Origin: Ascoidea asiatica
Taxonomy: Eukaryota; Ascomycota; Saccharomycetes; Ascoideales; Ascoideaceae
Assembly: GCA_001600695.1 (NCBI GenBank)
Contig: BCKQ01000007.1
Span: 1-64,000 of the forward strand
Direction of reading: 5' to 3'
DNA length: 64,000 bases
The position numbers and the translations under genes were made by a program. Numbering within the stretch: position 1 is the first letter of the stretch; each line of letters starts with the position of its first letter. A model generated the notes under the pieces. It searched no databases, was not told the DNA's origin, and was given only the letters and a program-made list of their open reading frames with translations. Below, in pieces: positions 1-11,500 of the stretch.

Positions 1-935
1 GCTTTGATGTGATCTTGATGACTTACATCAACTTCTTTCGAAGTATTTTTTTCTGTTTTATCTTTCTCTTTTTCAATGATTCTTAATTTATCTTCGGTAT
101 AGTTTGATTTTTGAGTTGTTGATGTAGTTGATATAGTTTTATTGTTTGTTGGTTTATTGTTAATGGTGTGATTAGTATCATTATTTACGCTTTTATGTCC
201 ATTTATTTTATTTATATCATCAGAGTTAGTATAGTGGTAATGAGTTGAATTTGAATTATTTTCATTTACTTTTTTATGACCATTATTATAATTGTAGTTA
301 TGATTATGATTATGTTTAATATTTTTAGATTGATTATAATTTTCATCATCATATTCAATTTTTAAATTTTTAAGATATTTTAAATTTTGATTATTAATAT
401 TAGAAAAATAATTTTTATTAAAATTATTAATTTGTTCATTATTAGTTTTAATAATATTTGTATTATTATAATTTGAATATTGAATATTAACATTTTTAAA
501 AAATTTATCATCTTTAATTTTAGTTTCATTTTCATTATGATTATGATTATGATTATGATTAAGAATATTATTACATGGAAATTGAATAATATTATCAAAT
601 TCAAATTCAATTTTTTTAATATGATTTGAATTTGAGAAATTAATTGAATTTAAGATTGAATTTTGATAATTTAAAGAATTTAAAATTAAATTAAAAGTAT
701 TATAATTATTATAATTATTATAATCATCAAAATTATCATGGTTATCATGATGACAATTTGAACATAACCAAGATTTTAAATTTGAAGATGAACAATTATT
801 ACAATTAATTGAATTTTTAGAAATTGTTTTCATATTCTCTTTATTATCATTGTGATCATTGTGATCATTGTGATCATTGTGATTGATATGATTGATATGA
901 TTGAGATTCATAGAATGAATAGGTTTATTTGACAT
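1..935 (-). CDS. Zinc-ribbon, Asn/His-rich protein, C-terminus cut off (possibly ATG14-like)
   Basis: An open frame starts at ATG 933-935 and runs off the left edge without a stop, giving at least 311 residues. Residues 45-61 form a C-x2-C-x9-C-x2-C zinc-binding pattern followed by a leucine/asparagine-rich segment. The rest is low-complexity Asn/His/Lys sequence, including a tandem His-Asn-Asp run near residues 15-30 and a charged, helix-prone stretch near the edge. A near-N-terminal paired CxxC knuckle followed by a helical region resembles the autophagy PI3-kinase subunit Atg14, but the match rests on this pattern only. Other small zinc-knuckle proteins fit as well. Reading frame certain, identity weak. 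Confidence 0.6.
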   Translation of the reverse strand, partial: MSNKPIHSMNLNHINHINHNDHNDHNDHNDNKENMKTISKNSINCNNCSSSNLKSWLCSNCHHDNHDNFDDYNNYNNYNTFNLILNSLNYQNSILNSINFSNSNHIKKIEFEFDNIIQFPCNNILNHNHNHNHNENETKIKDDKFFKNVNIQYSNYNNTNIIKTNNEQINNFNKNYFSNINNQNLKYLKNLKIEYDDENYNQSKNIKHNHNHNYNYNNGHKKVNENNSNSTHYHYTNSDDINKINGHKSVNNDTNHTINNKPTNNKTISTTSTTQKSNYTEDKLRIIEKEKDKTEKNTSKEVDVSHQDHIK

Positions 936-2949
936 TATTTATGATTTCTTTTTATTTTAGAATATAAAATTGAATATAAAAGTATAAATGAATAGAAATT
1001 ATTTATTTTTGTATTGTTTTTGTATTGTTTTTGTATTGTTTTTTTAAATGTTTTTTGGTTTTTTTTTTAAATATAATTAATTGTATTTGATTATATTTGA
1101 ATATAATTGTTTGAATTAGGAAATTGTAGATTCTTAATTATAGATTATGAATATATTATAAAGTAATTGAATATGAATTGATATAAGAAATAAGAAATAA
1201 GAAATCAAATTATAAAGATATTTATATTATAATTTAAATTAAGATTGAATTAAGATTGAATTAAGATTGAATTGAGATTGAATTGAAAATTTTGAGTAAT
1301 ATTGAATGATATTGAGTAATAATGATTGTAATTGACTTCTTAAATTGAAATTTTTTTGAATGATTTCCAAAAGAATTGAAATAAATTGACTTGAAAGATT
1401 TTTAAAATCATTTTAAATTACATAATTGTTAAATGAATGAATAAATTAAATTTGAAGTTACCAAATAATAAGATATAATAAGATATAATAATAAATATTT
1501 TAAATTGAACCGAGTAAATATAAAATAAATATTAAAATTTCGATTAATTTCTCCAGAAAATGAATGAAATTTGATATTGTTTTATGATTAGGATATGAAT
1601 TTATGAATTTACATTGATTTGAAATGATTATTGTAATTAATATGTATTGTTAACCAGCTATTATTTAATAATAATTAATAAAATCCAATAAATTAATTAT
1701 ATTCAAATATTTCAGTTTCTGAGATACCCAAATAATTTCATTAATTTCAGTAACAATAACAATAACAATAACAATAACAATGATATTAACAATGATATAT
1801 TAACAATGCAGTTTTTGTCGAGGGTCAGGTGACTGAATATTACGTAATGTTTGAGACCGTTCTCCTGGGTCTTCTTACTAGCATTATTGTAGCTTTACTG
1901 TATTGTATTGTTGATTTGTAACAGCTTTCTATTGAAGTCATAAGAGAATGGAGTATGTAAAGTAGTAGATATTATGTATTATATATATATTATATATTTA
2001 TATTATATATTTTCAATTGGACCATTAATATAATTCCAACTTCTTTCTGATTTATAATTAATATTTATATTTATATATTTTATTTCTTCTTCAGATAAAT
2101 ATTTACCAATTTTAATTTTATCTTTAATTTTATCTTTAATTTCATCATTTATCAAATTTGAATATACTGATTCATTTATTTCATTTAAATTTTCAAAATT
2201 ATTCTTCTTTTATTCTTCTTTTATTCTACTTTTTATACTTCTGTCATTTCACATTTACTAATAACATTATAATAAGATTTAGGTTAAGTATCCTAAATCA
2301 AACCTAAACCAAACCTAAATCAATGAAGTTTTAACTGAGACCACTATTCTGGTCCTTCTTCTTCCACTTCTATCACGTGCCCACTCCGGTTACTCCTAAC
2401 TCCACACAAACAACAAACAACAAACAAACAACAAACAAAGCCATGGCAGTTCGAAACCTTCTCGTTTTTACCATTTTATTAAAAAGACACAAGAAAGGTT
2501 TACAATTAAAAAGAATATTCAATCAAGAATCCAAAAAAGACAGCAAATACAACAAAAAACAAACTATTTACTCTCTTACTTCTACACTACTTCTATTTAT
2601 TACTCGTTAATTCATTTGTTAACTTATTCATTCCTCAATTCATTCATTTCTTACTTCATTTCTGAATCTTTTCTGAATCTTTTCTGAATCTTTTCTGATT
2701 TCCAAATGTAGAATTTATTAATCTCATTCTTAGTCATTGATATGAATCTAAGCCATTTTAAATAATTTATTCTATTCAATATTTATACATTCTCATTATC
2801 TCAATTTATCATTAATCAACCTTTTTACTTACCTACTTATTTTAATCAATCAATTATTCAATTCATTCATTCATTCAATCAATCATTCAATCATTCAATC
2901 AATCAATAATCTATAATCCATAATTCTTCAATCAATTTATATTATTCAA
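936..2949. other. Intergenic spacer with relic and promoter islands
   Basis: Two kilobases of mostly AT-rich DNA without an intact gene. A GC-richer patch at about 1800-1960 carries TTACGTAA (1840-1847), GAGACC (1853-1858) and GGGTCTTCT (1867-1875). A second patch at about 2330-2460 carries GAGACC (2337-2342) and CACGTG (2374-2379) and probably serves the tricalbin gene. Short CCTAAA/CCAAAC-type repeats lie at about 2290-2325. The interval 2003-2209 looks coding on the minus strand and is listed separately. A 77-codon plus-strand frame at 2377-2610 has no recognisable features and is probably chance. Confidence 0.6.
2003..2209 (-). pseudogene. Coding-like fragment without a start codon
   Basis: The minus strand is open for 68 codons and ends at TAA 2003-2005. 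Its composition is protein-like: a charged Asp/Lys/Ile helix, then LSEEE, then a C-terminal segment with Ser-Glu-Arg-Ser-Trp and a Gly-Pro. It differs from the simple AT repeats around it. No in-frame ATG exists, and an in-frame stop lies just upstream at 2210-2212 next to an AAGAAGAATAA-type repeat. It could be the last exon of an interrupted gene, a relic, or a gene broken by an indel. I could not assign a family. Confidence 0.3.
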
Positions 2950-5900
2950 ATGGATTTTAATTTTGATTTTAATAAATTATCTGAAATTTTATTAAAATTT
3001 AAAAAAAATTTAATTAATTCAATAAAATCTTTAAATAATTCAATTTTAAATAAAAATGAAAATATAATTCCATTTAATTGGCAAAATATTGGTTATTATT
3101 CAATTAATACAACCAATATTAATAATATTAATAATATTAATAATAATAATAATAATATAAATAAAATTCAAGATTATATACTTTTAAATTTTTATTCAGA
3201 TTTTTATAAAAATACTTATTTAATAATCTTAATATCTTTATCTTCATATTTAATTTCATTTTATAAAATTTCAAATTTTATATATTTATTAAATTTATTT
3301 TTTTTCTTACATTTTTATAATTTAAATTTAAATAGATTTAAAAGAAATACAAATGATGATATGTTAAGATTAATTTCAATTAATAATTTAAATAATATTC
3401 AATCTTTATTTTGGTTAAATCAAATTTTAATAAAATTATGGATTTATTATATTCCAAATTTTTCAATATTTATAAAATTTAAAATTAATTCAATTTTATC
3501 AATAAATTCTCCAGGTTTTGGAATTGATTCAATTTATTTAAAACTTTTAAATTTTGGTAATATTTCTCCAAAATTTTTAAATATAAAATATTATCCAAAT
3601 GAAAAAATTAAAAATATTTTTATTTTAGAATTTTTTATAAAATTTGATCCAAATGATTTATTAAATTTAACTACAATTGAAATTAAAAATCAAATTAAAC
3701 CAAAAGCAACTATAATTTTAAGAATTGGTAAAGGTTTATTAACAAAAAAATTTCCAATAATTATTGAAAATATAACTTTTATTTCAAGAATTAAATTATT
3801 AATAAAATTTTCAAAAAATTTTCCTCATATTGAAATTATAAAATTTAATTTTATTGAACCTCCAATAATTGATTTTTCTTGTAAACCTGTTGGTGGTGAT
3901 AATTTTGGTATTGATATTACTTCTTTATTACCAGGTTTAAAATCTTTTATAATTAATCAAATTATTCATCAAACTTTAAAACCATATTTTTATTCTCCAA
4001 ATACTTTTGATATAATTATAAATGATTATTTATCTCCTCCTGATAAAACTATTGGAATTTTAATTTTAATTATAAATAATTTAGATTTAAATTTAATTAA
4101 AGATTTTCAAAATAATATTAATGATTATTATTTAATTATTTCAACTGATGATACTATAAATTATAATAAATCTAAAATTAAATTAAATTTAAATAAAAAT
4201 TTCTTAAATAATTTAAATTTAAATAATTTTAATTTTATTATTAATAATAATAATTTTTTATTAATTACAACTTTAAATCAAAATATTTATTTTAAAATTT
4301 TTAAAGATAAATTTGGTAAAGATAAAATTATTGGTGAATTTAATTATAATTTAAATAATTTAATTTCAAAAAATTATTTTAAAAATTTATCAATGAATTT
4401 TAAAAAAAATGGTAATATTAAAGGTAATTTAACTTTCTCAATTAAATGGTTTCCAGTTTTAAATAAAACTATTAATAATCAATATAATGTAAATGATTAT
4501 GATAATGAAAGAAATTTATTACTCAATAATAATAATAATAATAATAATAATATTTCTGATACTATTAATGATAATGATGATAGTTCTTCAATTTCAATAA
4601 AATCTTCAATTACCAATACTAATACTAATACTAATACTAATATAAATGATGATAGTGATATTGATGATGATAGTGATGAAATTTTAAAACAAGAAAAAGA
4701 AAATAAATTATATGATGAATCTGAAGTTGGAATTTTAAAATTAATAATTCATGAAGCTAAAAATCTTGATTTATCTTCTTCTTTAATTAATGTTTTATCA
4801 CCATATGTTGAAATTTTAATTAATGGTCAAATTATTGAAAAATCTTATATAATGAAAAGAACAAATAATCCATCTTGGGAAAAAAGTGTTGAAATTTTAA
4901 TAAGATCAAAAAATTCTTCAAATTTACAACTTTTAATTAGAAATTCAACTTCTGGTTTTGATGATCCAATAGTTGCAGCTTATAGAATTAAAATTAATAA
5001 AATTTTAGAAAAATTAAATAATAATGTAAATTTAAATGGTATTGAATGGCAAAATTGTACTCCCAAAGGTATGATAAGAATTTCAATTTTTTGGAATCCA
5101 TTAAATATTCAATCTTCAATTTCAACTACAAAAGGTATTGATGATTATAGACAACCAATTGGTGCAATAAAATTAAATTTAAAAAATGGTTTTAATTTTA
5201 AAACTTCAAAATTTTCAATTGATCCATATATTATAATTAAATCTTATGGACAAATAAAATTAAAAACTTTTATACATAAAGAAAATAAAAATCCATATTT
5301 TGGTGATATTTTATTTTTACCATTTTATAATAAAAATGATTTAATTATAATTGAATTATTTAATGCTCATCATAAAAAAGATAAACTTATTGGTTTAGGT
5401 AGTATTTCAATTAAGAATTTTTTGAAAGATATAAATAAATCAATTGATTTTAATTGTCCATTTTATCTGAAACAAAGAATTATTGCAAAAGGTTATTTAA
5501 ATTTATCAGTAACTTATATTCCAATTAGACAAATATTTGGTCCAATTGAATTAATTAAATTAAAAGAAGAAGAAGAAGAAAAAAAAAAAGAAGAAAATTT
5601 ATTATTTAAAAAACAAACTGAATTATTAGAAAAATTTCCAGATATTTATGAAATGGTTGAAATTTCAGATAATGAAAGTGAAAGTGATGATGATAATGAT
5701 GAAGATTATAGTGGTAAAAAAGAAATAATGTCACTTAAAGAATTATTAACTTATGATTCTGGAATAATGACAATTTTTTTTAGACAATCAATTTTTAAAA
5801 CTGAAGGATATTTATCTATATTTGTTGATAATGAATATTTTCCATCTTTTACATCAACAATAAATAATGATGGAACTTTAAAACTTTCAACTGGAGAATT

Positions 5901-7095
5901 TTTTATAAAAGATTTACAAAATTCATTAATTACTTTAAGAGTACATAAAAAATTAATGATTAAAAATTCAGAAAGTATAATTTTTGAAAAAACTTTAAAA
6001 ACTGAAATTTTATTAAAAAAATTTTATGAAAATTCGAAAAATATAAAATTTGATGATCATGAAATAAGTATACAAACTGAATATATACCATGTAAAATTG
6101 AATTACCAATTGAAGATTCTATGAATAATTGTGGTATAGTTACATTAACAGTTAAAAAAGCCGAAAATTTAATTGCAAGTGATTTTAATGGTAAATCAGA
6201 TCCATATATTATAATAAAAATTAATGATCAAAAAATTTATGTAACTAAAACAATTAAAAAGACATTAAATCCAGTTTTCAATGAAACAATAAAATTTACA
6301 ATTCCTTCAATTAAATATTCTAGAATTAGTATTGAAGTATTTGATTGGGATAGAGGTAATAATGATGATGATATTGGAGGTGGAATTTTAGATATAAGTT
6401 CAATTGAACCAAAAATTGCAAAAGAATTTAAAGTTTCTTTAAATTTAAAAGAAAAAAATGCAGGGAATGTTTATTTTGCAGCAATTTTTGAACCAAAATA
6501 TATTGTTAATGAAATTGGTAAAATTAGTATTGTTGAAGAAATTCAAGATCCAGTAATTGTTAAAAAAGCTAATGGTGAAGATTCAGATCATCATTATTTT
6601 AAAAGTAATTCACCAATTGCATCAAAATTTATATCAAAATTAAGTCCAGGAAATAATTCCAAATTTAATTTTGATTTTAGTCTAGGAAGTAATGAAAATG
6701 TAAATCATGAACCAGAAAAACCAGAAACTCCAAAAAAGCAAAGTAAAAATACATTAATGAATAATAATGTATCAAATAATTCAAGCCAAATTATAATGAA
6801 TAATGAAAATTCAATTTCAATTTCAACTCCTAATGAATTAAATGTAAATGAATTAAATATAAATGAATCAAGTTTAAGTTCAAATCAAGAAAGAAATCTG
6901 TATTTAAGTGTAAATAATAATGGAGGCAGTCCTAATAGTAATTCAAGTCTGTATAATGAAAATTCATTAACACCTACAAAATCCATTAAATCTGTGTTTA
7001 GTAGTAAATCTTCAAGATTAAAAGCCAAATTTGGTAAGCATAAAAAAATAAAATTTGATTCTCATTTAAGTGAATTGAGAGATAAGTACACATGA
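2950..7095 (+). CDS. TCB: Tricalbin (SMP and multiple C2 domain ER-plasma membrane tether)
   Basis: A protein of 1381 residues with the tricalbin/extended-synaptotagmin layout. A hydrophobic hairpin at about 88-127 would anchor it in the ER. An SMP lipid-transfer domain follows at about 136-360, then several C2 modules starting near residues 365, 592, 738, 938 and 1061. The last C2 (about 1061-1180) keeps acidic Ca2+-site residues (DFNGKSDPY, and an acidic loop after DWDRG). The earlier ones look degenerate. The tail is a Ser/Asn-rich basic segment. Tricalbins hold cortical ER against the plasma membrane and move lipids. Which of TCB1/2/3 it matches cannot be told. Long Asn runs (for example 55-70) are expansions in linkers. 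Confidence 0.9.
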   Translation: MDFNFDFNKLSEILLKFKKNLINSIKSLNNSILNKNENIIPFNWQNIGYYSINTTNINNINNINNNNNNINKIQDYILLNFYSDFYKNTYLIILISLSSYLISFYKISNFIYLLNLFFFLHFYNLNLNRFKRNTNDDMLRLISINNLNNIQSLFWLNQILIKLWIYYIPNFSIFIKFKINSILSINSPGFGIDSIYLKLLNFGNISPKFLNIKYYPNEKIKNIFILEFFIKFDPNDLLNLTTIEIKNQIKPKATIILRIGKGLLTKKFPIIIENITFISRIKLLIKFSKNFPHIEIIKFNFIEPPIIDFSCKPVGGDNFGIDITSLLPGLKSFIINQIIHQTLKPYFYSPNTFDIIINDYLSPPDKTIGILILIINNLDLNLIKDFQNNINDYYLIISTDDTINYNKSKIKLNLNKNFLNNLNLNNFNFIINNNNFLLITTLNQNIYFKIFKDKFGKDKIIGEFNYNLNNLISKNYFKNLSMNFKKNGNIKGNLTFSIKWFPVLNKTINNQYNVNDYDNERNLLLNNNNNNNNNISDTINDNDDSSSISIKSSITNTNTNTNTNINDDSDIDDDSDEILKQEKENKLYDESEVGILKLIIHEAKNLDLSSSLINVLSPYVEILINGQIIEKSYIMKRTNNPSWEKSVEILIRSKNSSNLQLLIRNSTSGFDDPIVAAYRIKINKILEKLNNNVNLNGIEWQNCTPKGMIRISIFWNPLNIQSSISTTKGIDDYRQPIGAIKLNLKNGFNFKTSKFSIDPYIIIKSYGQIKLKTFIHKENKNPYFGDILFLPFYNKNDLIIIELFNAHHKKDKLIGLGSISIKNFLKDINKSIDFNCPFYLKQRIIAKGYLNLSVTYIPIRQIFGPIELIKLKEEEEEKKKEENLLFKKQTELLEKFPDIYEMVEISDNESESDDDNDEDYSGKKEIMSLKELLTYDSGIMTIFFRQSIFKTEGYLSIFVDNEYFPSFTSTINNDGTLKLSTGEFFIKDLQNSLITLRVHKKLMIKNSESIIFEKTLKTEILLKKFYENSKNIKFDDHEISIQTEYIPCKIELPIEDSMNNCGIVTLTVKKAENLIASDFNGKSDPYIIIKINDQKIYVTKTIKKTLNPVFNETIKFTIPSIKYSRISIEVFDWDRGNNDDDIGGGILDISSIEPKIAKEFKVSLNLKEKNAGNVYFAAIFEPKYIVNEIGKISIVEEIQDPVIVKKANGEDSDHHYFKSNSPIASKFISKLSPGNNSKFNFDFSLGSNENVNHEPEKPETPKKQSKNTLMNNNVSNNSSQIIMNNENSISISTPNELNVNELNINESSLSSNQERNLYLSVNNNGGSPNSNSSLYNENSLTPTKSIKSVFSSKSSRLKAKFGKHKKIKFDSHLSELRDKYT

Positions 7096-7430
7096 AATCC
7101 TATATTAAAAGCAATGTTTTTTTTTTACAATACCCAATATTAATTTCTTTAATTTTTTTGTTTTGATCTTTTTTTCTTTTACATTTTCATATTTTTATAC
7201 CCTACTATCAATGATCTTTACTTTAAAATTTCAAATTGTCATTCTGCATAACAGCATCAATAAAAACTAGCATTTATTTATTATTTCCATCAAAGTAGAA
7301 GTAAAAGCATCAAAAACAGCAAAACCACGAGAAGAAGAAAAAACACAAAAAAAAAAAATTAATTTTTTTCAGCCACAAATTTGAGGCTTGCAAATGAAAA
7401 AAACAAAAAAAACAAAAAAAACAAGAAAAG
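7096..7430. other. Spacer between tricalbin gene and tRNA-Asp
   Basis: This 335-base stretch holds the tricalbin 3' end, with T-rich tracts just after the stop, and then A-rich sequence leading into the tRNA gene. I see no open frame or motif worth calling. Confidence 0.5.
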
Positions 7431-7502
7431 TCCGTGATAGTTTAGTGGCTAGAATTGCCGCTTGTCGCGTGGCAGACCGGGGTTCAATTCCCCGTCGCGG
7501 AG
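7431..7502 (+). tRNA. tRNA-Asp (anticodon GTC)
   Basis: A complete 72-nt cloverleaf. The acceptor stem TCCGTGA pairs with TCGCGGA (one G-T pair) and leaves discriminator G. The anticodon arm GCCGC/GTGGC encloses TTGTCGC, giving anticodon GTC. The T arm CGGGG-TTCAATT-CCCCG contains the B box, and the D arm carries the A box. There is no intron. It is nearly the same as yeast tRNA-Asp. A T run at 7507-7513 should terminate Pol III transcription. Confidence 0.97.
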
Positions 7503-7506
7503 TTTC

Positions 7507-7513
7507 TTTTTTT
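7507..7513 (+). terminator. Pol III terminator of tRNA-Asp
   Basis: Seven consecutive T residues begin five bases after the tRNA 3' end, the usual Pol III stop signal. Confidence 0.8.
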
Positions 7514-7708
7514 GCATAGTTTTAAGCTGAATTTTAGATAATTTTAGGTTTTTTTTATTTTTTTGATGGAAATCTGAAGGAAATAAACAAAGAAAATAGG
7601 TAAAATATTCAAAAAAACTAGATAAAACATATCAAGAAAGATATATTCATATGAATATTATTAAATAAAAACAAACTAGAAAAAACATTCATCACAATAT
7701 AAACTATA

Positions 7709-8263
7709 ATGGTCAGACTCAAGAATAGATATATCTTGTTTGAAGTTCTTTATCCTTCTACTGCTTCCAATAACAAAATATTCAATGATTTGAAACAGAG
7801 TTCGACTTCCAATGAGAAGAAAGATTACTCAAGATCAAATTCAATATTATCTTTACATAGATCATCTCCTGATCAGATAACTTCAAGAACATTATTATCA
7901 ACAGTACGAGATAATCTAGAAATCTATTTTGGAGATTTTGGCTCAGGAATTTCTTCATCTTCTTTAATGATTAAATATTGGTCAAATAAAACTTCAACTG
8001 GAATATTTAAAATTTCAAGAGATTATTATAGACAAATTAATTTAATTTTAACATTCATTAATAATTTATTTGATTATGATGTTATAATAAGAGTTCTAAG
8101 AATTTCAGGTACAATCAAAAAATCTCAAGATTATCTTATTCAAAGAAATAAAACTTTAATGAGAGATTTAAAATCTCAACAAAATATTAATAATAGTGAA
8201 AATATTAAAGCTTTATTTAATAATGCAGAATCTGAAATTAATTTACAAGAAGAATTACAGTGA
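7709..8263 (+). CDS. POP5: RNase P/MRP protein subunit Pop5
   Basis: A 184-residue protein that opens MVRLKNRYILFE, the hallmark Pop5 N-terminus. The mid-region has 'YFGDFGSG' and 'KYWSNKTSTGIFKI', and 'LRISGTIKKSQDYLIQRN' lies near residues 130-150; all are conserved in yeast Pop5. The length matches the S. cerevisiae protein (about 170). Pop5 is a core protein shared by RNase P (tRNA 5'-leader removal) and RNase MRP (rRNA and mRNA processing), acting in the nucleus and nucleolus. The gene starts about 200 bp downstream of a tRNA gene and converges on CLU1. Confidence 0.95.
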   Translation: MVRLKNRYILFEVLYPSTASNNKIFNDLKQSSTSNEKKDYSRSNSILSLHRSSPDQITSRTLLSTVRDNLEIYFGDFGSGISSSSLMIKYWSNKTSTGIFKISRDYYRQINLILTFINNLFDYDVIIRVLRISGTIKKSQDYLIQRNKTLMRDLKSQQNINNSENIKALFNNAESEINLQEELQ

Positions 8264-8568
8264 TATTAAAATAATATGTATAATAGTACCCCTTTCAAAG
8301 GTAATTTTATTTCATTTTAATTAAACTATTTTCATTTTTATTCCAGTTTTTTTTTTTTTAATAAAAATATCATGATCATATTTACAAGTAATATATATAA
8401 AAAAAAAAAATTAATAAAAATAGAGTTTGATATGAAAATATAAAAATAAGGAAATATAAAAATATAAAGATATATAAAAATATAATAATTTAATGAACTG
8501 AACAATGAATTAAACAATGAATTTTAAGATTTTAAATAAAAATGCATCACTAAAAACTTTTATTCAAT
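8264..8568. other. Convergent spacer POP5/CLU1
   Basis: An AT-rich 3'-to-3' spacer with poly-T and poly-A tracts suited to cleavage and polyadenylation of both genes. Nothing else is seen. Confidence 0.5.
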
Positions 8569-11500
8569 TTATTTCTTAGATTTCTTAGATTTCTTCTTTG
8601 GTGTTTTTTTTATTGTCTCTGAAGTATCATTACTACCTTCAATATATTTCATTATTTCTTCAATTGATTGATTTGCAATTTTTGGATCTGATTTAATAGA
8701 TTTATTATTATTAATATTGTTATTAGATATAGTGTTAGAATTATTTTCTTTTAAAATACCTTTAATATTACCAATACTATTTCCATTTGTAGTTAATTTT
8801 AAATTTTGTGATAATTTTTCTAATTTCAATTTAGATAATCTTTCTTCTTCTTTTTGTTTTTTAATTTGTTTCTCATTTTCTGCCATAATTCTTTTTAATT
8901 CTTTTTCTTGTTTGGCATTTAAAATTAAAAAATTTGTTAAACTATCAACATTTTTTTTGGCATCTTTTGTTGTAGAATCTTCATCACCTAATAAATCTCT
9001 AAATACATGATATGCTTCATTCATAAATTTAATTGAATTTGGTATATCATTAATTGTTGCTAAACTTTGAGAATATTGATATTTAATCATTGCAGTAATT
9101 TGAGATTCTTTTCCATTAACTTTTTCACTTAAATTTAAAGCTTTAAATAATAATTCTTTTGAAGTTTCAAATAATTGTGATGATTGATACATTAATGCAA
9201 TATTTGTTAATGTTGTAATTGATGATGGATGTGTATTATCTCCATATATTGTTTCCCAATCTTTTAAAATTCTTGAATAAATTGCTAATGAATTAACTGT
9301 ATTTCCATTAACATGTTCATAATATGCTAAATTAATTAATGATAATAATGTATCAAATGAATCTATACCTTGACATCTTTCTGAAATAAAAACTGCTTTT
9401 CTTGAATATTCAACTGCAGATGCTGTATTTTCTAAATCAAAATAAATTTGTGCAAGTAATCCATAAACTTTTGATAATTCAGGATGTATAGTACCATAAA
9501 TTTGTTCATATAATGAAACTGATTCTAATAATAATGAAATTCCCATTTCATGATCTTTTTCACTTGTATCATTACCATATAATCTTGAACGTCCAGTATC
9601 CCAAATTTCTTCAACAAGTGATGATTTAAAAATTGAATCTTTAATAATTGGGAAAAATGATATTATATCATCTGGAATAAATGTTGTTTCTCTTTTAATT
9701 GCTTCAATAGTTGTTATAGTTGAAACTGATTTTTTACCTTTCTTTTTATTTTTTTTAGATTCTTCAATATTAATTTCATCTGAAATTAAAAGTTCTTCTT
9801 CTGATAATTTTAAAAATTCTTCTTTAGTAAATGGATAATTAAAAGCTGACCATTGAATACCAAATTTCAATGAAATTTCTCTAAATATTGCTTTTTTTTT
9901 GATTAATTTAGAATTATTAATCCAATCTTTAATTTCTGATAAATTAAATCTGAATCTTTTGAATACTTCAGCTTCAACTTCTGCAATAATTATTTCAGGT
10001 GTAATTTTAGAAAATGTATTAAAGTCAACAGAATTTGAATATAATTCTTCAAATTCTTTTTCAATAAAAAATTTTGGTGATGGATTTACATCAGATCCTA
10101 ATAAACAATTCATAAAGTGAGAAACAATTGAAGGAATAACTGGAAATGGTATATCAGTTGAAAGTTTTCTTAAAATATGTTTTGAAGCACGAGCAATCAT
10201 TTCTTGTATAGAACATTTATAAAGAGCTTCAAATGAGCCAACCGTTAAATTAAAATTTGCATTAGTTGTAACTTCTGGTTCTTTTTCTTCTTTTTTAATT
10301 GGTTCTTCTTTTTTTTCTTCACCTAATTTTTCTTTCTTTTCATCTTCTTCTTTTTTCTTTTTAGCTAATTCTTCAGCTTTTATTGCAAGTTCTTTTTTAG
10401 TTTTTTCAATTTTTTTAAGTTCAATTTCTTTATAAGCTAAAGATTCAGTTGCAATTTTACCCAAATAACGTAAATTAATACCTTGCTTATGTAAAAGTGA
10501 AGATAAATGTTGACCATCAACTGGAGCCATGATTTTTGAAACACCAATATCAGCTAAAAATTCTGGAATTAAATGTTCAGAAATAAATTGAGAAACTTCT
10601 CTTACATTTTCTTGATCTTGTTTTAATTCTTCTAATTGATCTTTTGAAAGATCTTTAATATCAACTGAATATGAAAAACAATCTGGATTTAAAGTAATTT
10701 TTGAAGGATCTACAGTAATTGTTGGTTTTTCTTGATCCAATTTTTCACCTTTTTCAATACTTTCTTTCTTTTTTTGTTCTAGAATTTGAGCTTCTTCTTT
10801 AATTAAAGAAGTTACTTTTCTTCTAAACCATTCCCCAACACATTCATGTCTTATCAAAGGTTCTTTATGTGGATAAGATAATGGATGATTTAAATCCCAA
10901 TTTTTTTCAATAAATTCAATATCACATGGAGTTGTTTTATATAAATCAATAATATAATTTCTAAAATCAGTACCTTTCATACCTTTAGTTTCAAATGAAG
11001 TAATTAAAGGAATTTCATTAATTTTATTTGAAATTGGATCTTTTGTAAATACATTATGTTTTTTAATATGAAAAGCTTCAGAAATTGGAGTTAATAATTT
11101 TTCAAATTTATCATCTCTTGCAACATTTGAACCTTCATCACTTAAACCATGAACAATTCTACTTTGATTTTTTTTTTCATCATCATCTAATAATAAATCA
11201 TTATTAAATACACCAGGTACAGGAGTTTGACAAACAATTCTTCTACCACAATAATCAATAATTGAAGTACATAAATGACTAATTTTTTCATTATCAATTT
11301 TATTTAATAATCTTATTGAAGTTAAATCTTTTCCAACACAATATCTTGAAGCTTCATCACCACCTTTATTTAAATATTGATTTGAAGAATCAGTACCTAA
11401 AGAATAAAAAATATTATTTCTTAAATAAATAAATTGATTTGATTGTTCATTTGGATTCATTGGTTGAATATTACCATTTAAAATTTGCATAGCACCTTTT

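Noticed and set aside
2288-2325. CCTAAA/CCAAAC repeats as telomere-like sequence
   Set aside because: Only a few irregular units, inside a gene-bearing scaffold; no long perfect array.
2377-2610. 77-codon plus-strand frame upstream of the tricalbin gene
   Set aside because: Low-complexity Thr/Asn start, no recognisable domain, lies in the promoter region and overlaps CACGTG.
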